A stretch of DNA of 64,000 nt from positions 1-64,000 of the forward strand of contig NZ_JMIR01000023.1 of NCBI RefSeq assembly GCF_000714935.1, given 5' to 3'. The notes under the pieces are model-generated. The model was not told where the DNA came from. It saw only the letters and a program-made list of their open reading frames with translations, and did not search any database. Position 1 is the stretch's first letter; the number at the start of each line of letters is the position of its first letter. Source of the stretch: Tumebacillus flagellatus. Its GTDB lineage: Bacteria > Bacillota > Bacilli > Tumebacillales > Tumebacillaceae. Shown one piece after another: positions 7,930 through 16,348 of the stretch. Both the position numbers and the translations under genes were made by a program.

Positions 7930-9087
7930 ATGAAGCTGAACGCCCGCCGCCCCGCGCTGCGGCAACTGGAAGGACCGGCGCGTGCCGACCGCCGGACGAA
8001 ATGGTTGGTCAAACGGCTGCAACAAGGCGACATCGCCGTCTTGCACCATGTCGACCTCGACGAAGTGGCGGCGGACGCACTGATCAAAGCCCGCGTGCGC
8101 GCCGTGATCAACACCGCCCCTTCGGTCTCCGGGCGCTACCCCAATCTCGGCCCGCTCAAACTCGTTCGAGCGGGCGTCCCTTTGCTCGATGCCTCTGTGT
8201 CCGACCCGTCCGGTATGCTCACAAGGCTTGCGGACGGCGGACGAGTGCTGGTGCAGGAAGATCAGCTCTTCTGCGCTGACGAGTTGTTGGGCACGGTGAC
8301 GTGGCTGGACGAAGAAGCGGTGCTTGCGCTGATGGCGCGCTCGATGAAAAACTTGCGTGGCGAACTGGAGTTGTTCGTGGAGAACACGCTGACGTACGCC
8401 AACCAAGAAAAAAGTTTTTTCCTGAGCGAATTGCCGGGCGTCGCGCTCAAGACGGCGATGCAGAACCGTCATGTGCTCGTCGTCGTGCGCGGGCCGACGT
8501 ACCGCGATGACTTGCGGGCGATCGCGTCGTACATCCAAGACGTTCGCCCCGTGCTGGTCGGCGTGGACGGGGGAGCGGACGCGTTGCTCGAAGCCGGGTT
8601 TCAGCCCGCTCTGATCGTCGGCGACATGGATTCGGTCAGCGATGAAGCGCTCGCTTGCGGTGCCGAGTTGATCGTGCACGCGTACCCGGACGGACGAGCC
8701 CCCGGCTTGGCGCGGGTGGAGGAACTGCGACTCAAAGCCCATCTCTATCCGGCGCCCGGCACTTCGGAGGACGTGGCGATGCTCCTCGCGCACGAGCACG
8801 GCGCGGAGTTGATCGTCGCGGTGGGCACGCACTCGAACATGATCGACTTCTTGGAAAAAGGACGGCGCGGCATGGCGAGCACCGTCTTGACGCGCATGCG
8901 CATCGGCAACAAGCTCGTCGACGCCAAGGGCGTGTCGCTGTTGTACGGCCGTTCGGTCGACTGGCGGGCGGCGCTCGTGGTGGCGGGAGCGGCGCTGGTG
9001 CCGATGGCCGTTTTGTTGTGGTTGAACACGTCGACGCGCGCGTTTTTTCACCAAGTGCTGTTGAATGTAAAATTGCTGTGGTCCTGA
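7930..9087 (+). CDS. steA: SteA-like cytokinetic ring protein family
   Basis: 385 residues matching the SteA-like family, first known from corynebacterial division genes. The middle (about 205-240) has the thiamin-pyrophosphokinase-like catalytic fold signature VDGGADALLEAGF and VGDMDSVSD. Near the C-terminus (about 345-362) is a single membrane helix rich in Ala, Val and Leu, followed by a short tail. ATG 7930 is preferred over the in-frame ATG 7876, because GGGAGGTG at 7913-7920 lies nine bases upstream. The next gene is the SteB/MctB-like partner at 23 bases. The steA-steB pairing is conserved beyond actinobacteria, so a role at the septum or in envelope assembly is plausible but unproven here. 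Confidence 0.85.
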   Translation: MKLNARRPALRQLEGPARADRRTKWLVKRLQQGDIAVLHHVDLDEVAADALIKARVRAVINTAPSVSGRYPNLGPLKLVRAGVPLLDASVSDPSGMLTRLADGGRVLVQEDQLFCADELLGTVTWLDEEAVLALMARSMKNLRGELELFVENTLTYANQEKSFFLSELPGVALKTAMQNRHVLVVVRGPTYRDDLRAIASYIQDVRPVLVGVDGGADALLEAGFQPALIVGDMDSVSDEALACGAELIVHAYPDGRAPGLARVEELRLKAHLYPAPGTSEDVAMLLAHEHGAELIVAVGTHSNMIDFLEKGRRGMASTVLTRMRIGNKLVDAKGVSLLYGRSVDWRAALVVAGAALVPMAVLLWLNTSTRAFFHQVLLNVKLLWS

Positions 9088-9109
9088 ACCTGAACAGGAG
9101 GGAGCACCA

Positions 9110-10111
9110 GTGTACGGCATCCGGTATCACATCTTAACTCTCGTCGCCGTGTTTCTGTCGCTGGGCCTTGGATTGTTGCTCGGGGGAACGCTCGGCGAGC
9201 AAGTGATCGTCAAACAGCAAACCCAATTGCTTCAAAAACTCGAAGACCGCTACACGCAATCCAAATCGGACAACCTCAAACTGCAGAAGCAATCGCTGGA
9301 ACTCAGCCAGCAAACTTCCGACTTGCAAAGCGTGATGTCGCAAGTCAGCTCCCACTATGTGCGCGACAAACTGGCTGGCCTGAACGTCGCCGTCCTGCAA
9401 CTGCAACCCGCCGATCTCACCGCCATTCGCGGTACTTTGGAAGCGGCTGGAGCCAACCTCTGCGCCACGGCGGAAGTCACCGACGCGCCGGGTTTGCTCA
9501 CCGCGTTGCAGACGGACGAAGCGGCGGAGTTGCTCGGCATCGGCTCGGAGGCGGACGAAGCGCAACGCACGTCCGCGCTCGCCAAGAAGCTCGTGCAAGA
9601 ACTGTACGGGACGGAGGCGGGCACGGGGAATAGCAGCGGGGGCTCCTCCGCCCAAGCGTCGGCGGGAACTTCCGCAAGTACGACGGCGGGTTCGTCCGCC
9701 AGGCCCGCGGCAAACGCTTCCGCCACTCCCGTCATCGACTGGCTGAAGGCGCACGCTTATCTGACCGTCACCGGGGAGGTCGGCGTGAAACCCGACCACC
9801 TCGTCCTCGTCGGCGGGGCGAGCGACGCGACGCTCCCGCGCTTGCGCAAGCTCGACTTGCCGCTGGTGCGGCAAGTGCGTGACGCGGGTTTGCACACCGT
9901 CGGCGTGGAGCGCTCCGATGTGGCGCATTCCGGCATTGCCGGCTTCTCCGACGGCGGGTTCTCGACCGTGGACAACATCGACCACGTCACGGGCCGCGTC
10001 GCGCTGGTCGACGTGCTCTCCGGGGCCGTCGGCCATTACGGCACGAAAAAAACGTCCCAAGCCTTGCTCCCCTACGTACCCAACGCCAAGGAGGTCAGCA
10101 CGACACGATGA
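9110..10111 (+). CDS. MctB/SteB-like membrane-anchored protein (copper transporter MctB family)
   Basis: 333 residues starting at GTG, with AGGAGGGA well placed at 9096-9103. Residues about 6-26 form one transmembrane helix (LTLVAVFLSLGLGLLLGG), followed by a coiled coil rich in Gln, Leu and Lys (about 32-75). The typical MctB arrangement continues with an alpha/beta domain interrupted by a Ser/Ala/Thr/Gly-rich linker (about 165-205). Actinobacterial MctB is described as a copper-related membrane protein and its homologue SteB as the partner of SteA. In this context, the partner role in envelope or division is more natural. Its stop overlaps the glycosyltransferase start by four bases (ATGA). 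Confidence 0.85.
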   Translation: MYGIRYHILTLVAVFLSLGLGLLLGGTLGEQVIVKQQTQLLQKLEDRYTQSKSDNLKLQKQSLELSQQTSDLQSVMSQVSSHYVRDKLAGLNVAVLQLQPADLTAIRGTLEAAGANLCATAEVTDAPGLLTALQTDEAAELLGIGSEADEAQRTSALAKKLVQELYGTEAGTGNSSGGSSAQASAGTSASTTAGSSARPAANASATPVIDWLKAHAYLTVTGEVGVKPDHLVLVGGASDATLPRLRKLDLPLVRQVRDAGLHTVGVERSDVAHSGIAGFSDGGFSTVDNIDHVTGRVALVDVLSGAVGHYGTKKTSQALLPYVPNAKEVSTTR

Positions 10112-10824
10112 ACGGCTCGATCGGCATCAAAGGCTTTCCCAAAATTGAACGGTACCGTAAAAAAGTCGCCGTCCTCATCCCGGCGTGGAACGAAGCGGAC
10201 ATCATCGACCGCACCATCCTCGCCGTGCGGACGATCGACGCCGTCAGCGAAATCATCGTCATCGACGACTGCTCGACCGACGAAACCTACCGCATCTCGC
10301 TGGAAGCGGGCGCGCGCGTCGTGCGCCACCGCACCAACTACGGCAAGGGCGCGGCGCTCTACTCCGGCATCCTCAGCACCGACGCGGACGTCGTCGTGTT
10401 TCTCGACGCCGACATGGGCGAAACGGCCGTCGAGATCGAAAAACTGCTCCGCCCCGTGCTGGAAAACCGCTGCGACATGACGATCGGGCGTCTCCCGCGC
10501 CCGTTGCGAGGCGGATTCGGCCTCGTCAAAGGCTTTGCGCGCCAAGGGATCAAGCGGTTGACCGGCATCGAGCTGCAAGCGCCGCTCTCCGGGCAGCGCG
10601 TGCTCAACCGCCGCGTGCTCGACGCCATCGGGCGGCTTGGCGACGGGTACGGGGTGGAAGTGGCGATGACGATCGACGCCGCGCGCAAAGGCATGCGGTT
10701 GCTGGAAGTGGAAGTGGAGATGAAAAATCGCGAGTACGGCCGGAACCTGCGCGGCTTTCTCCATCGGGGCAAGCAGCTCGTGCAGATCGCCCGCGTACTG
10801 GTAAGCAGGTGGCAAACGAGATGA
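10108..10824 (+). CDS. Family 2 glycosyltransferase
   Basis: 238 residues with a GT-A fold. The N-terminal VAVLIPAWNEADII is the usual GT2 opening. DDCSTDET (53-60) is the nucleotide-sugar site and FLDADMG (98-104) is the DxD-like metal site. No transmembrane helices are obvious. The start overlaps the mctB-like stop by four bases and its own stop overlaps the next gene by four bases, so translation of the three genes is coupled. The partner gene resembles a polyprenyl-phosphate sugar transferase. The pair may therefore build or modify a lipid-linked sugar; the sugar is unknown. Confidence 0.88.
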   Translation: MNGSIGIKGFPKIERYRKKVAVLIPAWNEADIIDRTILAVRTIDAVSEIIVIDDCSTDETYRISLEAGARVVRHRTNYGKGAALYSGILSTDADVVVFLDADMGETAVEIEKLLRPVLENRCDMTIGRLPRPLRGGFGLVKGFARQGIKRLTGIELQAPLSGQRVLNRRVLDAIGRLGDGYGVEVAMTIDAARKGMRLLEVEVEMKNREYGRNLRGFLHRGKQLVQIARVLVSRWQTR

Positions 10825-11699
10825 ATCTTTTTTTTCAAGACACGATGTTGCGGTTGATCGCAAGCATCTTGCTGGCGTTCTGGGGCGGGTATCTCTTGAC
10901 GAACTGTCTGATTCCGCCGCTTAAGAAAGCGTTTTCCGAAGCGGGCTTCGTCCGCGCCAACTACCGCGGGCAAGCGATCCCCGTCGGCATGGGCGTTTCG
11001 CTGTGGGGCGGGCTGTTCGGGACGATGGCGCTCTTGCTGATGGTGAGCGACGTGTTTCAACTCTCGTGGCTGCAGGAAAAAGACCTGCTCGCCGTCCTCA
11101 CCGTCTCCACCGGGTTTCTGGTCGTCGGCCTCTTGGACGACCTCGCCGGAAACCGCAACACCACGGGACTCCTCGGGCACATCCGCCGCTGGGTGCGCGA
11201 GGGGGAAGTGACGACCGGGTTTCTCAAAGCGGTCTTCGGGCTCTTGCTCGGCTTCCTCGGCGCGTACGTAAGCGGCGCACAGGGCTGGCGGCTGGTGCTC
11301 GGCGGGTTGACCGTCGCGTTGTCCGCCAACTCGATGAACTTGTTGGATTTGCGGCCCGGACGGGCGTGCAAGGGCGTTTTTTTCTCGTTGGCGGTGGTGG
11401 CGCTGGTGTCGATGCGCGGCTTGGAGAGCCCGGCGTTTTGGCTGTTGCTCGGCACCACGCTCGCGTACTTCCCGGACGACCTGCGCGCGCGCACGATGAT
11501 GGGCGACGCCGGGTCGAATCTGCTGGGCGGCGGGGTCGGGATGCTGGTCGTGTTGACCTGCTCGACCACGACGATGGCGGTGTGGCTGTGCGTGTTGGTG
11601 TGTTTGCACCTGTACGCGGAAAAATACTCGATCTCCGAGACGATCGAGCGCAATCGAATTTTGCGCTGGCTCGATGTGTGGGGACGACAGGCCTCCTGA
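10821..11699 (+). CDS. MraY/WecA-like glycosyl-1-phosphate transferase, membrane protein
   Basis: 292 residues, multi-pass. It belongs to the polyprenyl-phosphate glycosyl-1-phosphate transferase superfamily (MraY, WecA, TagO). VVGLLDDLAGN (101-111) holds the conserved Asp pair, and NSMNLLDLRPGRA (170-181) replaces the usual NxxNxxDG loop. MMGDAGSNLLGG (226-237) is the third motif. It is shorter than MraY (about 320) and the second loop is divergent, so the substrate may differ. The start ATG overlaps the stop of the glycosyltransferase (ATGA). A GC-rich hairpin straddles the stop codon (about 11688-11714) and may be a weak terminator. Confidence 0.85.
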   Translation: MNLFFQDTMLRLIASILLAFWGGYLLTNCLIPPLKKAFSEAGFVRANYRGQAIPVGMGVSLWGGLFGTMALLLMVSDVFQLSWLQEKDLLAVLTVSTGFLVVGLLDDLAGNRNTTGLLGHIRRWVREGEVTTGFLKAVFGLLLGFLGAYVSGAQGWRLVLGGLTVALSANSMNLLDLRPGRACKGVFFSLAVVALVSMRGLESPAFWLLLGTTLAYFPDDLRARTMMGDAGSNLLGGGVGMLVVLTCSTTTMAVWLCVLVCLHLYAEKYSISETIERNRILRWLDVWGRQAS

Positions 11700-11785
11700 A
11701 CAGGGGGGCCTTCTACTATTTACCGGTAGCTTTTCGGAGTGTTCATCCCCTATCCTAGATAAGATAGGAAAGGCAGGGATGCACG

Positions 11786-12940
11786 ATGAACAAACAGATC
11801 TGGCTCCCCACAGTCATTCTTGCAGCCGGAGCTTTACTCGCCGGAACTGCTCTTTTTGAAAAAACCGCACAGACACCCGCGCCGCCGACGCATACGGCTC
11901 CGACCGCAGCGCCCGTAGCGCCTGCCGGTCCGGTCTACGGCCCCGCCGTGCCGAACTGGGAATCGGAGTTGACCGAGCCGTTGGCGGTGCTGGGGTATTA
12001 TACAGTTTCCAACACGAACAAAGCCTCGCTGGATTCGCTTCATTCCTTCGGCGGGGGATTTCTGAACCAGATGACGACGATGACGTTTTCGGCGTTGCCC
12101 GACGGCACGATTGAGGGGCACGCGCCCCAAGACGGCCTGCAAGCCGCCCGCCAAGAAAACGTCAAAGCGCTCGCGTCGCTGACCAACGGCAAGGACGGAT
12201 TCTCTCCGGACACGGCGCATGCGGTGCTCAGCGACCCGAACCTGCGGGGGAAATTGGTGCAGAATGCAATCGCGCTTTGCGAGCAACACGGGTACGGCGG
12301 GATCAACGTGGATTTTGAGAACATGTTGCCCGCCGACCGCGCCGACTTCACGGCGTTTATGACGGAACTCTCGAACGCCCTGCACGCGGGCGGGCGGACG
12401 CTGACCGTCTCCGTGATGGCGAAAACGTCCGACTCGCCGAAAAGCAACTGGGTCGGGACGTTTGACTACGCGGCGCTGGGGCAAGCGGCGGATCAAGTGG
12501 AGTTGATGACGTACGACCAGCACGGCACATGGGGCGAACCCGGTGCGGTCGCCGGATTGCCGTGGGTGGAGAAGGTCATCCGCTACGCTTCGTCGCAAAT
12601 TCCGTCGCAGAAGATTCTGCTCGGGCTTGCGGCGTACGGGTACGACTGGAATTCTGCAAACGCCAAGCAGAACAAAGCGGTCGCGCTGAAAAACATCCCG
12701 GCGCTGCTGCAAAAGACCGGGGCGGCGCCGCAATGGAACGACGCGGACCAGTCGCCGTACTTCACGTATACGGCAGAGGACGGTGCCGTGCACAACGTTT
12801 GGTACGAAAACCCGCAATCCATCGCCCGCAAAGCCAATCTCGTCTCTCACTACCACCTCGGAGGTGTTGCGATGTGGAAGATGGGACTGGAGGACAACGC
12901 CTTCTGGCAAGCGGTGAAGACAGGGCTGGAAGGGAAATAA
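11786..12940 (+). CDS. Glycoside hydrolase family 18 protein, exported or membrane-anchored
   Basis: 384 residues. A hydrophobic N-terminus (about 7-24) is followed by a Pro/Ala/Thr-rich linker to about residue 55, so the catalytic domain lies outside the membrane. The GH18 barrel is indicated by YGGINVDFENM (170-180), with the catalytic Glu at about 178. LMTYDQHGTWGEPG and GLAAYGYDW follow, and a GGVAMWKMG strand lies near the end. This form of the motif (NVDFEN) is that of the spore YaaH/SleL/YdhD group, which acts on peptidoglycan, rather than classical chitinases. No LysM repeats are seen. A role in cell-wall or spore-cortex hydrolysis is inference. It is a single gene with a terminator directly after it. 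Confidence 0.88.
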   Translation: MNKQIWLPTVILAAGALLAGTALFEKTAQTPAPPTHTAPTAAPVAPAGPVYGPAVPNWESELTEPLAVLGYYTVSNTNKASLDSLHSFGGGFLNQMTTMTFSALPDGTIEGHAPQDGLQAARQENVKALASLTNGKDGFSPDTAHAVLSDPNLRGKLVQNAIALCEQHGYGGINVDFENMLPADRADFTAFMTELSNALHAGGRTLTVSVMAKTSDSPKSNWVGTFDYAALGQAADQVELMTYDQHGTWGEPGAVAGLPWVEKVIRYASSQIPSQKILLGLAAYGYDWNSANAKQNKAVALKNIPALLQKTGAAPQWNDADQSPYFTYTAEDGAVHNVWYENPQSIARKANLVSHYHLGGVAMWKMGLEDNAFWQAVKTGLEGK

Positions 12941-12985
12941 AAAGACTTCGCGTGTCAGCCAAGTGCTGGTCGAGGGGTCTTTTTT
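12939..12985 (+). terminator. Terminator of the GH18 gene
   Basis: AAAAGAC and GTCTTTT flank a partly paired GC-rich centre, with a T tract, immediately after the stop codon. Confidence 0.7.
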
Positions 12986-12993
12986 CATAAAAA

Positions 12994-13034
12994 ATAACCT
13001 CGCACGCCAGCCACCAGGCTCCGCACGAGGTCTT
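12994..13034 (-). terminator. Terminator of the minus-strand lipoprotein operon
   Basis: ACCTCG pairs with CGAGGT around a partly symmetrical centre. On the minus strand the hairpin is followed by a T tract (read here as AAAAAATAACC). Confidence 0.75.
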
Positions 13035-13036
13035 TT

Positions 13037-13411
13037 TTACTGTTGCATACGCTTCTGCAGTTCCTTCACGATCCAATCCTGCGTCGCTGCATCGAGTTTG
13101 CCTCCGTTGTTCTGCACGGCTTGCTCGATGACTTCCTGTACGACTTTGTCGCCGAGTTTCTTCTCCGCGTCGACGACCGTTTGATTTTTCATCAGGTTGC
13201 CCATGAACGACTCCACTTTGTCCTTGGTCGCGTTCGCGGCGGTCATCAGTTTGTTTTTCAACTCGGGGTCGTTCTGCAGCTTGTTCAGCGCGTCTTGCGC
13301 CGACTGCTGCAATTTGTCGCTCACGTCCGTCGCGTTTGAGCACCCGACCGACGTCATCGCCGTGCCGAGCAACGCCCCTGCGAGCAGGAGGAGAGTCAGT
13401 TGTTTTTTCAT
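13037..13411 (-). CDS. Putative small lipoprotein
   Basis: 124 residues. A signal peptide with KK at its start, a long Leu/Ala core and a lipobox-like SVGC put the lipidated Cys at residue 24. The rest is charged, helical and rich in Lys, Asp, Gln and Val (for example DKLQQSAQDALNKLQNDPEL), with no catalytic motif. It would sit on the outer face of the membrane. The ribosome site AAGGAGTGG is correctly spaced. It is 13 bases downstream of the DUF2627 gene and shares its operon. Function unknown. Confidence 0.75.
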   Translation of the reverse strand: MKKQLTLLLLAGALLGTAMTSVGCSNATDVSDKLQQSAQDALNKLQNDPELKNKLMTAANATKDKVESFMGNLMKNQTVVDAEKKLGDKVVQEVIEQAVQNNGGKLDAATQDWIVKELQKRMQQ

Positions 13412-13424
13412 CTCAAACCACTCC

Positions 13425-13664
13425 TTACTTGGTTTTCCAAGCCGGCGGACGCACTTTGTTGCGCTTGCGGTCGCGGTAGAAGATAAACCCGCCGAGGAAC
13501 GACAGACCGCCCACCATCAACACACCGCCGATCAACACTTTCCACCAAATCACAATCTCCGGGTTCGCAATCTTGTCGATGATCGCGATGCGGATCAAAT
13601 TCAACCCGTACCCCGACAACAAGAAGATCCCCACGAGGATCACCCAGACGATCAAACGTCCCAC
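13425..13664 (-). CDS. DUF2627 family small membrane protein (YqzF-like)
   Basis: 79 residues with two transmembrane helices (about 4-23 and 42-62) and a basic, conserved end FIFYRDRKRNKV. The pattern matches the DUF2627 family, whose B. subtilis member is, from memory, also next to bkdR. The GTG at 13664 is chosen because AGAAAGGA lies about 9-10 bases upstream on the minus strand; an earlier in-frame ATG has no such site. It diverges from bkdR and precedes the lipoprotein gene. The molecular role is unknown. Confidence 0.82.
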   Translation of the reverse strand: MGRLIVWVILVGIFLLSGYGLNLIRIAIIDKIANPEIVIWWKVLIGGVLMVGGLSFLGGFIFYRDRKRNKVRPPAWKTK

Positions 13665-13820
13665 ATCTATCCGTCCTTTCTCAAGATCCATCCGAATATT
13701 AAAAAAATACCTGCACAGTCGTCTTCTACTATATCGCACGCTTCCAACACCTTCAAGAAGGAGATCGTCAAGACGCGCCGAATTGACAAGTAGTTCGTTG
13801 CATGCAATTTTTTTCACACA

Positions 13821-13834
13821 TGCAAGAAGCTGCA
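13821..13834 (+). promoter_or_regulatory. Candidate BkdR-binding motif upstream of bkdR
   Basis: TGCAAGAAGCTGCA matches the repeated motif upstream of bcd (TGCAAAAAACTGCA, 16017-16030) at 12 of 14 positions. It lies 38 bases before the bkdR start, where binding could control bkdR itself. Inferred from repetition only. Confidence 0.5.
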
Positions 13835-13871
13835 GAGTGCAAAGTGAGAAGCAGGATGGGGGGTACCTCTT

Positions 13872-15971
13872 TTGATACATGTTTTGATTGTGGGCGCCGG
13901 ACGCGGGGGGACGGCGATGCTGCGGGCGTTTCGCGATTTGCCGTCCGTCTCGGTGATCGGCATCATCGACATCGACGAGAATGCGCCGGGCCTCGCGCTC
14001 GCCCGCGAGTACGGCATTCGCACCGGCCGGCACTTTGAGGAATTTGCAGACGAGAAGATCACCGTCGTGTTTGAAGCGACCGGGGACCGGGAGGCGTATG
14101 TCACGATCCGCCGCCTCTTGCCGCCGGCGACGACGCTGATTCCGGGGGCCGTCGCCAATTTCCTCATGCGCTTGCTCTTGGAGAAGGAAGACCTGATTCA
14201 CGAACTGAAGATCACGCACGAGAAGCTCGGCGTCGTCTTGAACTCCACGCACGACGCGATGATCGCCATCAACGACCAAGGCATCATCACGCTGTTCAAC
14301 GCCGCCGCCGAACGTCTGTCCGGGGCGCGGGCGGACGAGATGATCGGACAACTGGCGAGCGTCGTGATCCCGAATTCGCGCCTGCACGTCGTCTTGGCGA
14401 CCGGCGAGCCGGAACTCAACCAGCTGCAAGTGCTCGACAACAACCGCATCATCACCAACCGCGTGCCCGTGCGCGATGAGAAAGGCAATCTCGCCGGAGC
14501 GGTGGCGGTCTTCCGCGACATCACCGAAATTCAGACGCTCGCCGAAGAAGTGACCGACCTCAAGGAATACCGGATGTTGCTGGAAGCGATCATCAACTCC
14601 ACGCAAGACGCCATCTCCGTCGTGGATAAGGAAGGGCGCGGAATCATGATCAACCCCGCCTACACGCGTCTGACGGGCCTTGCCGAAGCGGACATCATCG
14701 GCAAACCGGCGGAAGTGGACATCGCCGAGGGCGAATCGATGCACATGCAAGTGTTGCGCACGCGCCGTCCGGTGCGCGGGGTTTCCATGAAGATCGGTCC
14801 GCGCCGCCGCGAAGTGCTCGTCAACGTCGCGCCGATCGAAGTCGACGGCGAGTTGAAAGGCTCCGTCGGCATCGTGCACGACATTTCCGAAATCAAGAAA
14901 CTGACCGATGAGCTCAACCAAGCGAAGCAGTTGATCCGCAAACTGCAAGCCAAATATACGTTCGAAGACATCATCGGCACGTCCAACGAGATGGAGATGG
15001 CGATCGAACAAGCGAAAAAAGCTGCCGATACGCCAGCCACCGTGCTGCTGCGCGGGGAGTCGGGGACGGGGAAGGAACTTTTTGCCCATGCGATTCACAA
15101 CTTGAGCGCCCGCCGCTTCAACCAGTTCATCCGCGTCAACTGCGCCGCGCTATCCGAGTCGCTGCTTGAATCGGAGTTGTTCGGGTATGAGGAGGGCGCG
15201 TTTACGGGAGCGAAGCGCGGCGGCAAGAAAGGGCTGTTCGAAGAAGCGAACGGCGGCACGATCTTCCTCGACGAGATCGGCGAATTGTCGATGCACATGC
15301 AGGCGAAGATCCTTCGCGTCTTGCAGGAGAAGGAGATCATCCGCGTCGGCGGGGCAAAAGCACTGCCGGTCAACGCCCGCGTCATCGCTGCCACCAACGT
15401 CAACTTGGAGAAAGCGATACAGCAAGGGCAGTTCCGCGAAGACCTCTACTACCGCTTGAACGTCTTGCCGATCATCATCCCGCCGCTGCGCTACCGCAAG
15501 GGCGACCTCGAAGCGATTTCGCACCGCCTGATCGCGAAATTTAACGAAGAGTACGGGCGCAAAGTCGAACAAATCTCTCCGGCGGCACTGTCCCGCATGC
15601 ACGATTATTCCTGGCCGGGCAACGTCCGGGAGTTGGAGAACGCCATCGGCCGCGCGATGATCCAGATGAAGTTCACCGAGACGGTGATCGAGCCGCAGCA
15701 CTTGATCCTCTACGGCGAAGCGGCGAGCGGGGTCAAAGAAGCGCCGTCTCCCGCGCCGATCGCCGGTTTTCACGAACCGGAAGGGGCGGAGGAGCAAGCG
15801 GAGCCGGAGGGAGAGTCGCTCGCACTCGACGACGTCGTGGGACGGGCGGAACGCCGGCATCTCGAACGCGTGCTTGCCAAAACCAAAGGCAACAAAACCG
15901 AAGCGGCGAAACTGCTCGGCATCGCCGTGCGCTCGCTGTATTACAAGCTCGAAAAGTACGGCATGCAATGA
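13872..15971 (+). CDS. bkdR: Sigma-54-dependent transcriptional activator BkdR
   Basis: 699 residues. Domains in order: an N-terminal Rossmann-like region ([14 protein letters not shown], 4-17), two PAS domains (about 115-220 and 235-340) and an AAA+ sigma-54 interaction domain. That domain has Walker A GESGTGKE (395-402), the sigma-54 contact loop GAFTGA (442-447), Walker B FLDEIG (465-470) and NVRELENA. A Fis-type helix-turn-helix is at the end (about 655-697, [18 protein letters not shown]). The start is TTG, with GGGGGGT about nine bases upstream. It sits just before the bcd-bkd operon, which has a -24/-12 promoter, as in B. subtilis. The Rossmann-like segment may bind a nucleotide effector. 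Confidence 0.95.
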   Translation: MIHVLIVGAGRGGTAMLRAFRDLPSVSVIGIIDIDENAPGLALAREYGIRTGRHFEEFADEKITVVFEATGDREAYVTIRRLLPPATTLIPGAVANFLMRLLLEKEDLIHELKITHEKLGVVLNSTHDAMIAINDQGIITLFNAAAERLSGARADEMIGQLASVVIPNSRLHVVLATGEPELNQLQVLDNNRIITNRVPVRDEKGNLAGAVAVFRDITEIQTLAEEVTDLKEYRMLLEAIINSTQDAISVVDKEGRGIMINPAYTRLTGLAEADIIGKPAEVDIAEGESMHMQVLRTRRPVRGVSMKIGPRRREVLVNVAPIEVDGELKGSVGIVHDISEIKKLTDELNQAKQLIRKLQAKYTFEDIIGTSNEMEMAIEQAKKAADTPATVLLRGESGTGKELFAHAIHNLSARRFNQFIRVNCAALSESLLESELFGYEEGAFTGAKRGGKKGLFEEANGGTIFLDEIGELSMHMQAKILRVLQEKEIIRVGGAKALPVNARVIAATNVNLEKAIQQGQFREDLYYRLNVLPIIIPPLRYRKGDLEAISHRLIAKFNEEYGRKVEQISPAALSRMHDYSWPGNVRELENAIGRAMIQMKFTETVIEPQHLILYGEAASGVKEAPSPAPIAGFHEPEGAEEQAEPEGESLALDDVVGRAERRHLERVLAKTKGNKTEAAKLLGIAVRSLYYKLEKYGMQ

Positions 15972-15996
15972 CTTGCACAGCCTGAAGAATCTTGCT

Positions 15997-16030
15997 TGCA
16001 AAAAACTGCGCGACTTTGCAAAAAACTGCA
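15997..16030 (+). promoter_or_regulatory. Two direct repeats, candidate BkdR enhancer
   Basis: TGCAAAAAACTGC occurs at 15997-16009 and again at 16017-16029, exactly 20 bp apart. Two helical turns place both on the same DNA face. The nearer copy begins 106 bp upstream of the -24 box, a normal distance for an enhancer-binding activator. A further palindrome, TGCAATGACTTGCA, overlaps the bkdR stop codon. Confidence 0.7.
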
Positions 16031-16036
16031 CGCATC

Positions 16037-16071
16037 AAAACGGTTCTCCCAATGTGGGCGAACCGTTTTTT
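16037..16071 (+). terminator. Terminator of bkdR
   Basis: AAAACGGTTC pairs with GAACCGTTTT, with an inner CCCA/TGGG stem, followed by T residues. Confidence 0.85.
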
Positions 16072-16076
16072 GCATA

Positions 16077-16102
16077 AAAAAACACCGTTCCCGCGGTGTT
16101 TT
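16077..16102 (+). terminator. Second terminator-like hairpin before bcd
   Basis: AAAAACACCG pairs with CGGTGTTTT around TTCCCG. It directly follows the bkdR terminator and may insulate the bcd promoter. Confidence 0.75.
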
Positions 16103-16122
16103 GTAATCGCTTACATCAAAGT

Positions 16123-16138
16123 TGGCACGCGTCTTGCA
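16123..16138 (+). promoter_or_regulatory. Sigma-54 (-24/-12) promoter of the bcd-bkd operon
   Basis: TGGCAC (16123-16128), five bases, then TTGCA (16134-16138). This is a full match to the sigma-54 consensus with the required 10 bases between the GG and GC doublets. Confidence 0.92.
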
Positions 16139-16348
16139 TATAAAAATTGGCGTGAGCGGAAAAAAGCCAATTTTTTTCCCGACAAAACTTATACAGACCG
16201 TTCAACTAGCAGAAACTGTCCATGTATGCCGCTCACTACCACCCTATGCAAAGTTTGTGGTATTCTGTGTGATGGGTATAGGGTGTCCAAAAAAAGTTTC
16301 AATTTTTCTCCACAACCAATACGTTAAACACCTGAAGGAGGCAATATC
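16139..16348 (+). other. Long 5' leader of the bcd operon
   Basis: About 200 bases separate the -12 box from the bcd start. No gene is seen. CACCCTAT (16240-16247) pairs perfectly with ATAGGGTG (16278-16285) around a 30-base loop, so the leader may be structured, but no riboswitch class was recognised. The ribosome site AAGGAGG lies just before ATG 16349. Confidence 0.4.

Noticed and set aside
9600-9730. Ser/Ala/Thr-rich low-complexity run in the mctB-like gene as a possible repeat array
   Set aside because: The bases are not tandemly repeated; it is a flexible linker inside a continuous reading frame.
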